This document shows positions 7,768-17,300 of a stretch of 64,000 nucleotides of DNA, piece after piece. Origin of the DNA: Nonomuraea muscovyensis (GTDB taxonomy: Bacteria > Actinomycetota > Actinomycetes > Streptosporangiales > Streptosporangiaceae); the NCBI RefSeq assembly GCF_014207745.1, contig NZ_JACHJB010000002.1, forward strand, positions 2,914,001 to 2,978,000, written 5' to 3'. Each line of letters opens with the position of its first letter. Position 1 is the stretch's first letter. The notes beneath the pieces are model-generated. The model ran no database searches. It was not told the origin of the DNA and saw only the letters and a list, made by a program, of their open reading frames with translations. The position numbers were made by a program, and so were the translations under genes.

Positions 7768-8730
7768 ATGGCTCATCGTGTGGCGGTCCTCGTGCTCGAC
7801 CAGTTCGCCCCGCTCGACCTGGGGGTGCCGGGGCAGGTGTTCTGGGCGGCGGAGTCACCGTCGGGCGAGAAGCTGTACGAGGTGGTGACGTGTTCCCCCG
7901 GCAGGGAGCCGGTGCGCTGCTCGGCCGGATACTCGGTGCTGCCGGACCACGACCTCGACGTGCTCGACACCGCCGACACGGTGCTGGTGCCGGGCCTCCA
8001 CGGCGGTCCGGCGGTGGTGGACGGCACGCTGCCCGAGCCGGTCCGCGAGGCGCTGCAGGGGCGCTCCAGGGTCATGTCGATCTGCACGGGCGCGTTCGTG
8101 CTGGCGGCGGCGGGGCTGCTGGACGACCGGCCGGCGACCACACACTGGCGTGACGCGGCGCGCTTCGCCGCGCTGTTCCCCCGGGTGCGGCTGGACCCGT
8201 CGGTGCTGTTCATCGACGACGGCGACGTGCTCACCTCGGCCGGGGTGGCCGCCGGGCTGGACCTGTGCCTGCACGTGGTCAGGCGCGACCACGGCAGCGA
8301 GGTGGCCAACCGCACGGCCCGGCGCTGTGTCATGCCGCCCTGGCGCGACGGCGGGCAGGCCCAGTACATCGAGCGCCCGCTCCCCGACCCGGCGGGGGCG
8401 AGCACGGCGGAGACGCGCGCCTGGATGCTGTCCCGCCTGGACGCCCCGCTGGACCTGGGGGCGCTGGCCGAGCACGCCCGGATGAGCGTGCGCACGTTCA
8501 CCCGGCGCTTCCGCGAGGAGACGGGCATGAGCCCCGCCCGCTGGCTGACCCGGCAGCGGGTCGAGCACGCCCGGCATCTGCTGGAAACGACCGATCTGGG
8601 GGTGGAGGAGGTGGCACGCCGGGCCGGCTTCGGTACGGCGGTCTCCCTGCGCCAGCATCTGCACGCGGCCGTCGGCGTCGCCCCGCTCGCCTACCGCCAC
8701 ACCTTCCGCCGCACCTCGCGCACCGGCTGA
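7768..8730 (+). CDS. GlxA family transcriptional regulator (DJ-1/PfpI + AraC)
   Basis: 320 residues. Residues 1 to about 190 are a DJ-1/PfpI-like amidotransferase fold with the conserved 'DTVLVPGLHGG' and 'SICTGAFVLAAAGLLDDRPATTHW' (Cys in the nucleophile-elbow position). Residues about 220-315 are a double helix-turn-helix AraC domain, 'LGALAEHARMSVRTFTRRFREETGMSPARWL' plus 'VEEVARRAGFGTAVSLRQHLH'. Such proteins bind DNA and respond to small metabolites. It is divergent from the MFS gene (72-bp gap between starts), which is its most likely target. A perfect 18-bp hairpin terminates the gene at 8791-8828. A second protein of the same architecture is encoded at 26391. Confidence 0.93.
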   Translation: MAHRVAVLVLDQFAPLDLGVPGQVFWAAESPSGEKLYEVVTCSPGREPVRCSAGYSVLPDHDLDVLDTADTVLVPGLHGGPAVVDGTLPEPVREALQGRSRVMSICTGAFVLAAAGLLDDRPATTHWRDAARFAALFPRVRLDPSVLFIDDGDVLTSAGVAAGLDLCLHVVRRDHGSEVANRTARRCVMPPWRDGGQAQYIERPLPDPAGASTAETRAWMLSRLDAPLDLGALAEHARMSVRTFTRRFREETGMSPARWLTRQRVEHARHLLETTDLGVEEVARRAGFGTAVSLRQHLHAAVGVAPLAYRHTFRRTSRTG

Positions 8731-8790
8731 TCCGCGCACGACGGCTTCTCCGCGGTGGCGGTCGCCGGCCATGACCGGCCTCTCGCGCGT

Positions 8791-8828
8791 CCGGCCGGTG
8801 CCCGCCCGTCCGGGCGGGCACCGGCCGG
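8791..8828. terminator. 18-bp perfect hairpin, bidirectional terminator
   Basis: CCGGCCGGTGCCCGCCCG (8791-8808), a two-base loop TC, then its exact reverse complement (8811-8828). It lies between the convergent ends of the GlxA-type gene and the small peptide gene and would serve both. It lacks a U-tract, as is usual in actinomycetes. Confidence 0.8.
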
Positions 8829-8833
8829 ATCCG

Positions 8834-8968
8834 CTACATGTCGCGGTTGTCGGTGATCCGGACGCTGTCCGGTCCACCGGGAGTGGCCACGGCGGCGGTC
8901 GCGGTGGCCGCCGCGAGACCCGCGGCCATGACCCCCGCCGCCACCAGCGCCAAGACGATACGTCGCAT
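8834..8968 (-). CDS. 44-residue secreted peptide
   Basis: A short gene with a strong ribosome site (GAGGAGAATTCC before the ATG at 8968) and a stop (TAG) just beside the terminator hairpin. The product begins MRRIVLALVAAGVMAAGLAA, a textbook short signal peptide with two Arg and a hydrophobic core, continues ATATAAVATPGG (likely signal peptidase I cleavage near AVA) and leaves a mature tail of about 15 residues, GPDSVRITDNRDM. Function unknown. The good translation signals and dedicated terminator argue that it is real. Confidence 0.6.
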   Translation of the reverse strand: MRRIVLALVAAGVMAAGLAAATATAAVATPGGPDSVRITDNRDM

Positions 8969-9169
8969 GGAATTCTCCTCATCCTTGTCGGGACAGATCC
9001 CCCTTCCAGCGTGGCATGGGCGATGCCGGACAGATCACCCGAAACCCTGCCGCTTTCCGCCGCGATCCTGCCAATCCGGCGGCCGGCCGGGGCAGGGCGG
9101 GGGCAGGACGGGGGGCAGGGCGGGCCCGCTCTCCATGCCGACCAAGATCCCCGCCTAAAGTAGGCCCCC

Positions 9170-10060
9170 ATGGGGGGATGGGAGCCGGAAAGTCCATTCG
9201 AGGAGCGGTTGCGCGACGTCCTCGCCGCGGGCGAGGTGGCCCGCGGCCTGGCCCTGCTGCGCGGCGCCGACTTCGCGCTGCCGATCACCGAGGCCGCGGC
9301 GGCCGGGCGGGAGCGGCCGGTCTGGGCGACCATGGACGGCGGCGGGCGCACCTGGGTGGCCGCCTTCACCTCCGTGGAGGCGATGCGGGCGATCACCGGC
9401 TTCGCGACCTACCGGGTCAGCTCGCTCACAGAGCTCGCCGCCGAGTGGCCGGACCCGCGCTGGGGGCTGGCGGTCAACCCCGGCCTGCCGATCGGCCTCC
9501 CTCTGGAGTCGGGGACGGTAGCCCGGCTGGCCGTCCCGACCATGGCCCAGGAGCTCGCCCTCGTCCCGGGGTCGGAGATGCCGGTCGTGCAGAAGCTGCT
9601 GCGGCCCGGTGATCTGCACGCCCTGTTCGGCGACGGGGAGACCCGGGTGTCGGGCTACTGCCACCACGCCATGGACGTCGCGCACATCGCCACGCCCACC
9701 GTGCTGGCCGCCGCCCTCGGGCAGCCGGAGATGGTGACGCCCGACGGGTCGGTCAACATCCTGCGCTGGCGGGCCGCCGGGCCCGCGCTCTACCGCACGC
9801 CGTACGGGGGGCTGGACGAGGAGGGCATGGCCGCGGTGGCCGGGTGGGTGGTCGAGGAGCCGCCCTTCGTCGGCCTCGGCCTCGTGCCCAGCCCCGGCCG
9901 GGTGATCCGCGAGTACAAGGTCGACGGCGTGCTCCTCACCCACGGCGCCCTGGTCATGGAGCTGACGGTGGAGGGCGTCGAGCGGCGCCGCGCCGTCTAC
10001 GACGGCGACACGGGACGGTGGTTCCTGATCCAGCACGCCCGGCGCGAGGAGAGCGCGTGA
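9170..10060 (+). CDS. SseB family protein
   Basis: 296 residues. The N-terminal 120 residues match the SseB N-terminal domain pattern: 'LRDVLAAGEVARGLALLRGADFALPIT', 'GRTWVAAFTSVEAMRAITG' and 'WGLAVNPGLPIGLPLESGTVARLA'. The remainder (about 130-296) is unrecognised, with 'ETRVSGYCHHAMDVAHIATPTVL' and a C-terminal 'RRRAVYDGDTGRWFLIQHARR'. SseB-domain proteins are frequent neighbours of type VII secretion and its effectors in actinobacteria, with no assigned reaction. A TAAAGT hexamer ends 8 bases before the ATG, compatible with leaderless transcription, although no good -35 is visible. The stop overlaps the next start as GTGA. Confidence 0.8.
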   Translation: MGGWEPESPFEERLRDVLAAGEVARGLALLRGADFALPITEAAAAGRERPVWATMDGGGRTWVAAFTSVEAMRAITGFATYRVSSLTELAAEWPDPRWGLAVNPGLPIGLPLESGTVARLAVPTMAQELALVPGSEMPVVQKLLRPGDLHALFGDGETRVSGYCHHAMDVAHIATPTVLAAALGQPEMVTPDGSVNILRWRAAGPALYRTPYGGLDEEGMAAVAGWVVEEPPFVGLGLVPSPGRVIREYKVDGVLLTHGALVMELTVEGVERRRAVYDGDTGRWFLIQHARREESA

Positions 10061-10440
10061 TCTGGTCCGGCTATCGGGCCCGCTGGCAGGGAGCGGACTA
10101 CGAGGCCACGCCGGAGTCCCGCGACGACGGCCTGTGGCTGCGGCTGCGCGGCCCGCTGCCCGCCGAGGGGTTCGAGGAGGTGGCACCGGGCTGTTTCGTC
10201 CGGGCGGTCCCGGCCGCCGAGTGCGAGGCCGCGGTGTTCGTCACGACGGTCTGCGAGTGGCGGGGCGAACCGTTCCAGGTGTACGGCGAGCGCGACGGCG
10301 ACCTGCTGCTGGAGTACGTCGGCGGGCGGGTCACCGTGGCCCGGCGGCTCGGCCTCGAACGGGTGGAGCGCGGCGTCCACCGCGGCCGCGCGCCCCGGCA
10401 CGAGGTGACCGCCCTGCGCCAGCACTCCGTGATCCTGTGA
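10057..10440 (+). CDS. small protein of unknown function coupled to the SseB gene
   Basis: 127 residues, starting at a GTG (10057) that overlaps the TGA of the SseB-like gene. The sequence begins VIWSGYRARWQGADYEATPE and contains 'GLWLRLRGPLPAEGFEEVAPG' and 'EWRGEPFQVYGERDGDLLLEYVGGRVTVARRLGL', a run of alternating hydrophobic residues suggesting a small beta-rich fold. The C-terminus is basic (RGVHRGRAPRHEV). I do not recognise a family. Position and tight coupling suggest that it acts with the SseB-like protein, upstream of the WXG100/giant effector genes; an immunity or chaperone role is possible but unproven. Confidence 0.7.
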   Translation: MIWSGYRARWQGADYEATPESRDDGLWLRLRGPLPAEGFEEVAPGCFVRAVPAAECEAAVFVTTVCEWRGEPFQVYGERDGDLLLEYVGGRVTVARRLGLERVERGVHRGRAPRHEVTALRQHSVIL

Positions 10441-10538
10441 CATAGACGTTTTCCGTTTACCTCTTGTGCACTTTGTTAACTTTTTGGAAAATCAGTCTCA
10501 GAAGTGGAATTTGTGTCTGTTGGTGTCGGGGTGAAGCG
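10441..10538 (+). promoter_or_regulatory. AT-rich promoter-bearing gap before the effector operon
   Basis: This 98-bp gap is conspicuously AT-rich (TTTGTTAACTTTTTGGAAAA at its centre) compared with everything around it. It precedes four co-directional genes ending in the giant effector. TTTTTG at about 10489, 18 bases, then TGGAAT is the best -35/-10 pair I can see, but it is weak. The gap is the obvious place for the operon promoter or a nucleoid-protein site. Confidence 0.4.
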
Positions 10539-10940
10539 TTGGAGTTCGGGTCACCGGAAGCCGCGGGGATGCAGGCGTACGCGGAGGAGCTGCGCTCCAT
10601 GTTCATGCGCATGCAGGACGAGGCCCTCGATCTGCACAAGAAGGCCCGTGCCGTCCAGGTGACGGAGACGTCGCGCGACGGGCTCGTGTCGGCCACCGTG
10701 GGCCCGCGCGGCGACCTCGTCCGGCTCGACATCGACCCGCGGGTCTACCGCCGCCCCGACTCCAGGCACCTCGCCGACACCATCACGGAGACCGTCGGCC
10801 GCGCCGCCGCCAAGGCTCGGGAACGCGTCGTGGAGATCTTCGAGCCCGTGATCCCGCCCGAGCAGATGGCGGCTCACATCGACGGTGACATCGAGACCGT
10901 GATGCGACAGCTCGCGGAGCGTATGACCGGGGAGAGGTGA
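10539..10940 (+). CDS. YbaB/EbfC-fold protein of the effector operon
   Basis: 133 residues from a TTG at 10539 (LEFGSPEAAGMQAYAEELRS); an internal ATG at 10569 is the alternative. The layout is that of YbaB-like proteins: an N-terminal helix 'MQAYAEELRSMFMRMQDEALDLHKK', a three-stranded sheet 'AVQVTETSRDGLVSATVGPRGDLVRLDIDPRVYRR' (the S-x-D-G-x-v-x-v/a-V-x-x-x-G-x-x-x-x-L motif) and a C-terminal helix. In actinobacteria, YbaB-domain proteins are regularly encoded beside WXG100 proteins and type VII effectors. Its stop abuts the WXG100-like gene, which starts 5 bases later (or overlaps it if the GTG at 10937 is used). Confidence 0.8.
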   Translation: MEFGSPEAAGMQAYAEELRSMFMRMQDEALDLHKKARAVQVTETSRDGLVSATVGPRGDLVRLDIDPRVYRRPDSRHLADTITETVGRAAAKARERVVEIFEPVIPPEQMAAHIDGDIETVMRQLAERMTGER

Positions 10941-10945
10941 GCAGG

Positions 10946-11281
10946 ATGCGCGATGGAGTGCGATTCAGCGAACGGCTCTGCGCCACGGGGATCTCCATGT
11001 GGGGAGAGATGGTCTCCGACCTCAAGAAGGAGTGGGACGAGGCCGTCACGGAGATCGAGGGACAGGTCGCCGCGGCCCCGTGGGGCGGCGGCGCCGAGGG
11101 CATCAGGTTCCAGCAGGCCCTCCTCAAGAGCGGTGGGCCGATGAAGATGGTCCAGACGGCACGCCGCGTCCTCGGCCAGATCGAGGCGGCCGGCCCCACC
11201 ATGCGCGACACCATCTCCATCTCGGTCGCCGCCGACGATTTCGAGGCCGAACGCATCAAGCAGTTGCTCATGGGGGCTTGA
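10946..11281 (+). CDS. WXG100-like (Esx-type) small protein
   Basis: 111 residues from the ATG at 10946, which has a GAGG site 8 bases upstream; a GTG at 10937 in the same frame overlaps the preceding stop. Two helical halves flank a W-G turn: 'SMWGEMVSDLKKEWDEAVTEIEGQVAAAPWGGGAEGIRFQQALLKS' and 'PMKMVQTARRVLGQIEAAGPTMRDTISISVAADDFEAERIKQLL'. The PWGGGAEG turn resembles the WXG motif of type VII secretion substrates. Such proteins typically form helical hairpins that escort or are secreted with larger effectors. It lies 66 bp upstream of the giant gene and probably shares its transcript. Confidence 0.75.
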   Translation: MRDGVRFSERLCATGISMWGEMVSDLKKEWDEAVTEIEGQVAAAPWGGGAEGIRFQQALLKSGGPMKMVQTARRVLGQIEAAGPTMRDTISISVAADDFEAERIKQLLMGA

Positions 11282-11347
11282 GCGGCACCCTCGACACGGC
11301 CCGGGACGACGGGCGACGGCAGGTGACGGGATCGGGGCGGGGGTGAC

Positions 11348-14300
11348 ATGGCGGGTTACGGGCATGGGAACGGTGACGTCAACAGCGACGTCCCCGGCGG
11401 TGAGACGTTCCGCGGGAGCGGCGGCACGTCGGCCACCGACATCCAGCCGGTATGGGAGACGGAAGCCCTGCCGGACTGGGTGAACCATGTCCTGATCCCC
11501 CTGCTTGCCTCCGGCCAGGCCTGGCCGCAGGCAAGCGAGAGCGGGCTTTGGGCGCTCAGCAGACCGCACGAGCGGACGGCGGCCGCCGTGCTCAACGCCC
11601 TGGACCCGACGGAGAAGGCCGTCAACAGCTTCGTCCACGGCTGGGACGCCCCCGGCACCCCCGACCACATCAAGCGGGTCGCCGAGCTGTTCGGCATGGA
11701 AGCCGGGGCCGGGGGCGTGGCAGCCTCGGCCGACGGCTACGCCAGGCAGTTCGACGCCTTCGCCCGCGAGACCCAGTACTCCAAGATCTCGATCAACGTG
11801 GCCTTCTGGGTGGCCGTCATCGCGGCGTTCATCGCGCTGGTCGCCGCGTTCTTCTCCGCGGGCACCACCGCCTGGCTGGTCGGCCCGTACGCGGCCGCCG
11901 CGCGCCGGGCCGTCGGCCGGATCCTCGAGGTGCTCGCCATCAACGCCGGCCGCGGTTTCGTCTCCGCCGCGGTCGCCCGGACGACCGTGCTGAGCGCCGT
12001 CGTCTCGGGCGTCTCCCGGCTGCTGGCCTCACCGCTGGGCCGCGAACTCGTGGAGGAGATCGGCGAAGAGGGCTTCATCGACGCCTACACGCAGTGGAAG
12101 CAGTGGCGGATGGGCACCCGCGACGAGTGGGACTGGAAGAGGACCGCGGTGTCGGTGGTCGGCGCCGGAGGCGGCGCCGCGCTCGGCATGAGGTTCGCCG
12201 ACCGGATCTCCAGGCTCACCCGCCAGATTCCCGGCATCGACCGGCTCAGCCGCATGGCCGGTGACGCGCCCGGCTGGGGGAACGCGTTCATGCGCTTCCC
12301 GGAGCGGGCGCTGAACACCGGCCTGAACAACATGATCGCCTCTCCGGGCGGCAGCATGCTGGGCGAGCTGGTGGTGAACCAGCGGCTCGTGCTGCCCGGG
12401 CCGGAGGCGTTCGTCGGCGGGTTCATGGGCGGTGTCGGGCGCACCGGGACGATCAGCCCGTTCAACCCGGACGTGGCCATGGCGCTGGCCGACCCGAGCG
12501 CGGCGCTGGCCCGGGCGACCGACCTCGCGGCGCGCAGCGACCTGGACCGGGCGGTCAACCAGGCCATGTCCACCAGGTCAGAGCCGCCGACCGGCCCCGG
12601 TCCGTCCGGTCCGCCCGGCTCGCCCTCGCCCGACTCGCCCACCCCGGGCTCGCCCACCGGTCCCGCGCCGGCGGGCCAGCCGGGCACGCCCGCACCGGGC
12701 TCACCCGCCACGCCGCAGCGGACGGGCTCGCAGGTCACGCCGCCCGGCGTCCCGTCCACTGCCTCGTCCGCCACCCAGCAGAACGCGCTTTCCGCGCCGA
12801 ACGGGCCCGCGTCGCCGCAGTCGCCGGCCGCCGGGCGCCAGGGCGGTCAGCAGCCCGCCCCCGAAGGCCCGCAGCCGGACCAGGGCGACGACCCGTCCAC
12901 CCCGGCGAACCAGCGCTCGCCCCAGGCGCCCACCACCCAGCCCACCGCACCTGGACAGCCCGCGCAGGGCCAGCCCGACGCGCAGGGCCAGCCGCCCGCG
13001 CAGGGCCAGGGGCCCACCACCGGGCAGGCACCACCCCAGTCCCCCCCGGCGGTCCAGGCTCCCGACACCGGGCAGGCCCCGGACAGCGGCCAGGCGGCTG
13101 CGAACGGCCAGCCCGCGAACCAGGGGACGCCCGACAACGGCGCCGCCCAGCCGGCCGGTCAGCAGGCGGCCCAGCAGACGGCACAGCAGACGGCCCAGCA
13201 GACGGCGCCGCCACCCGGCCAGGCGCCCACCCAGACACCCGGCCAGACGGCGAACCCCGCCACCGCCGCCGCGAGCGCCAACGCGTCCGCCGAGAACCTC
13301 GCCACCCTGATCGCGCAGCGGACGGTCGCCGAGGTCCAGCGCACGGCGTTCGCGCACGGGCTCATGCTGGACGGCGGCGGCCTGCTCATCACCGACCCGA
13401 GCGGCCGCGTGGTCACCCTGACGCCGGACGCCCTGCAGCGGGTGCAGGACCTGGTCATGATCCGGACGGCGAAGGGCACGAGCCCCGAACGGCTGCGCGC
13501 CGCGGCGGCGGCCGCGCTGGGCACCGAGATCGCCGTCGCGGCCGGCCGCGCCCCGGCCGAGGGCGCCATGGAGGGCCTCGACCAGCTCGCGCACGTCGAC
13601 CCCAAGGCCGCCCCGGACGCGGCCGCGGAGGGCCTGGACGTGGACACCTCCGGCTCCGACAGAGCGGACCGGATCGCGGCGAACCTGGCGGCCCGGGCCC
13701 CCGCCCCCGACGCGGGGCTGCGGCCGGGCTTCTACGACACGGCCGCCCAGCAGATCGCCGACCGGCTGGCGGCGTTCTCCTCCCCGACGGGTCCGAACAC
13801 CACGGGCTCGACCACCACGGGCCCGAGCACCGCGACGACGAGCCGGCCGGGCACCGTCACCGCCGAGCAGATCTCGCAGTCCCTGTTCCAGCACCGTCGG
13901 CCCGCGCACCACCCGAACGCCACGGTGGCGGAGGTGCACGCCGCGGTCCTGGCCGAGCTGACCCTGACGCACTTCGGCGGCCACGTCCTCAGCCTGACCT
14001 GGCCGGAGTCGTCCGATCTCCTCGTGGTCAAGACGAGGTCCGGGCGCACGCTCCACTACCGGGTCACGGTCGGCCCCGTCGGGGACGACATGGCCCGATC
14101 GACCGGGGGCACCGGCACCGACCCGATCACCATGGTCATCGCGTCGCGCAGCCCCAACGAGTCGCTGGCCCGCGCCGTCCTGCACGAGATCTCCCACCAC
14201 ATCCAGGACGACACGGCCGAGGCCGCCGGCCGGCCGCAGGGCATGTTGCGGCGCTGGCTTTCACGGACCCCCGCGGGCCCGAGTACCGACTCCTGCGTGC

Positions 14301-17300
14301 TGCCGCGGCTCAACGAGTTCCGCCTGCTGTCGGACAAGTGGCGGGCGGCGGCCACGATGGACGAGCGGACCGTCTGGGCGCACGAGATCAACCGGGTGCT
14401 GGACGACCTGCGCGAGCGGGGTCAGACGCCGCCGCTGCCCCCGTGGTCGAGCGGACAGCACCACACGCCCGCGGCACCGCCGGCGCCGGACACGCCGCTG
14501 TCCGACCTCACCTCCTACGTCCGCCACACGATCGACTCGCTGACCAGGACCGTCGAGGGCCTGACCGAGCGCGAGAACTCCAAGCGCGAGTCCGCGGCCA
14601 CGGCGATGGAAGAGGCGGTGGTCAACCTCGCGGAGCACTACACCGCGCTGGAGCAGCGTGACCGCGGCGCGCCGGAACGGGCCAGGAAGGCCTTCGCGGA
14701 TGCCGAGAAGGCCCAGACCAAGGCCAACCGGCACGGGCGCATCGCGGACAACTACCAGCAGGCGCGCGAGTACGCCGAGCACGCGCGGGAGGCCTACGAG
14801 GACCTGCTGACCGCGCTGGAGCAGGGCACGCCGCCGTCCTCCGACAGGCTGGCCGCGCTGGCGGACCAGGCCCAGAACTGGCTGACGGACTTCCAGGAGG
14901 CGCTGCGGCAGACGGCGCCCCCTTCGGAGGCCGCTCCCAGCTTCGTCCCCGCGGACCGGCTGCCGCACCTCAACCGGCTCACCCGTACGGTCAACGAGCT
15001 GATGTGGCGGAACGGCATCGACCACACCTTCACCCCGGACGCGCTGGAGCGCGTCCTGTTCGAGGAGTTCAGCCGGATCATCTCCGGCGACGGCGCGCTG
15101 GTCCGGGTGGGCCGCGGCACGCCTGGCGAGCTGCTCATCCACATCACGCCCTCCGACCTGGTGGAGGTGCTGGGCGCGACCAAGGTGGCCTCCGAGATCA
15201 TGAACGGCATCCTGCCGCAGGGCGGCCGGAGCATCGGAGCCTCCGCCAACCACAGCCAGGGCTACAACGTCGGCCACAAGCTGCACACCTTCGTCCAGAT
15301 GCTGCCCGAAGGCCCCGCCAAGGACTTCCTCAAGCACGTCGAGCTGAGCGTGTCGGGCAACGCCGGCCTGAGCAGGTCGCTCACCGGCGGCGCCGGCAAC
15401 CCCGCCCTGCCCGGCGGCGTGGCGGACGACCGAGGCGAGTCCATCGCCTACGACGCGGCCGCCGCCTGGACGGTCCGGGTGCGCACGGCCAAGCAGCCGA
15501 ACTGGTCGGACCCGGTCACCGTGGACCACGGCGACCAGAACGACCCCACGAACCTGCGGGTCTACGTCTCCCACGCCTACACCGAGCCCCCGCCACCGGG
15601 CGAGGCGCGGCTGCCCGAGAAGGAGGCCGGCAAGACGCCCTTCCCCGAATACGTCGCGCTGGGCCTGACCGGGCTCGTCAAGCTGGCCGAGGACACGGCG
15701 CGCGCGCTGGGCGACAAGCACTTCCCCCTCGGCAGCGTCGCCCGCCGGCAGCTCTACACCGCCATGATCGACGACCTGTACGGCCGCATGGACGAGGCCG
15801 TCAACGACCCGAGCGGCATCCGGCGGATCATCCACGTCGACGGCAAGCCGTTCGTCCAGCTCCAGATCAAGGCCGTACCCCGGCTGAAGACCGCCCAGCG
15901 GGTCGGTGCGGCCAGCACGGAGCACTGGCAGGAGCGGCTGCGCGTCGAAGTGGTCAAGGCCACGGGCAACCAGACGGCGGGCCGGTCCAATGGCGTGTCC
16001 GCCACGCTCGGCATCGCCGGCCTGCCGACGGTCGACGCCTACCCGGGCGACGGGGAGTACGCGGTCGGGTTCGGCCCCAGCGGGCGGGGGTCCACGGGCG
16101 CCTCCGTCTCGGACGGGCTGAGCGTGGAGGGCGTCACCTACCATCCGAGCGTGCAGCGCTTCACCGGCCATTCCCAGGGCGTGGAGGTGGAGTTCGACTA
16201 CGTGGTCACCGGGCGGCTGATCGACGACGACACGGAGATCGGCCCGATCAGGGGCGAGGGCAAGGGCCTGTTCAGGTTCGCCGAGAAGGACGCCCACGAG
16301 TACGGCCTGCCCGTGGACGCCGAGGCGTTCACCGTCGAGAACGGCGAACGGGTCTACCGCGACGACGGCACCCCGGATCCGCCGCCGGGCCGCAAGGCGG
16401 AGCTGCCGCCCATCTACGGCACGGAGCCCGGCAAGGTGCGCGGCGCCGGACCGGGCCGCGTGGGAGCCATCGACGAAGCCGAGCAGCTGAGAGAGGACGT
16501 CAAGAAGAAGCTCCGCGAGAAGGGCATCCTGGCGCCCATCGTCAACGGTGAGCGGGTCTACAGCACCGACCGGCTCGAACGGCTCAGCCAGATGCTCAAC
16601 GAGCAGGAGATCGACCAGCAGATCGACAAGAAGCGGCTGCAGTCGGGCTACAACCAGGCCGCCGCTGACGGCATCCCGATCAAACTGGTCGTCCGGCGCA
16701 GCGGTCACCAGCCGAAGGTCATCACCCTGCGCGTCACCCTCGAACAGCACTTCACCGACGAGCACGGCAGGACGCCGCCCAAGCTGGTGAGGGTCCTCGA
16801 GTCCGAGGCGGTGGCCAACCTGCCCATCGGCAGCGACACCAACGTCTGGTCGCACAGCCGCACGGAGAACGCGGGCTGGGGCGCCGGCGTCGGCGTCAAG
16901 CACGTCGTGCCCGAGAAGACCGAAGGCATCAGCCCCAACCTCAGCGCGGGCGGCGGCAGGGACTACTCCCGCACGACCTCGCACACGAACGGCCTCACGA
17001 TCAACAACGTGCGGCTCTACGAGAACGGCTCGCCGCTGGCGGAGTTCGCCGTCCGGCACACCGCCCGGGTCGAGATGCTGCACGCGGACGGGGAGCCGGA
17101 GCTGCTGGCCGAGCGCGAGGGCACCGCCCACGTGCTGATCTCCAGTGACCTGCTTCCCGTGGACGGTCCGTCGCCGTACGGCGAGACGTTCGAGACTCCC
17201 CAAGAGGTGCGGCAGTACCTGACCGCCCAGCAGGTCGACCCGGGCAACCTCCTGGAGACGCTGCAGGGGATGCTCGACATGACGGACCCGGACTCGCCCG

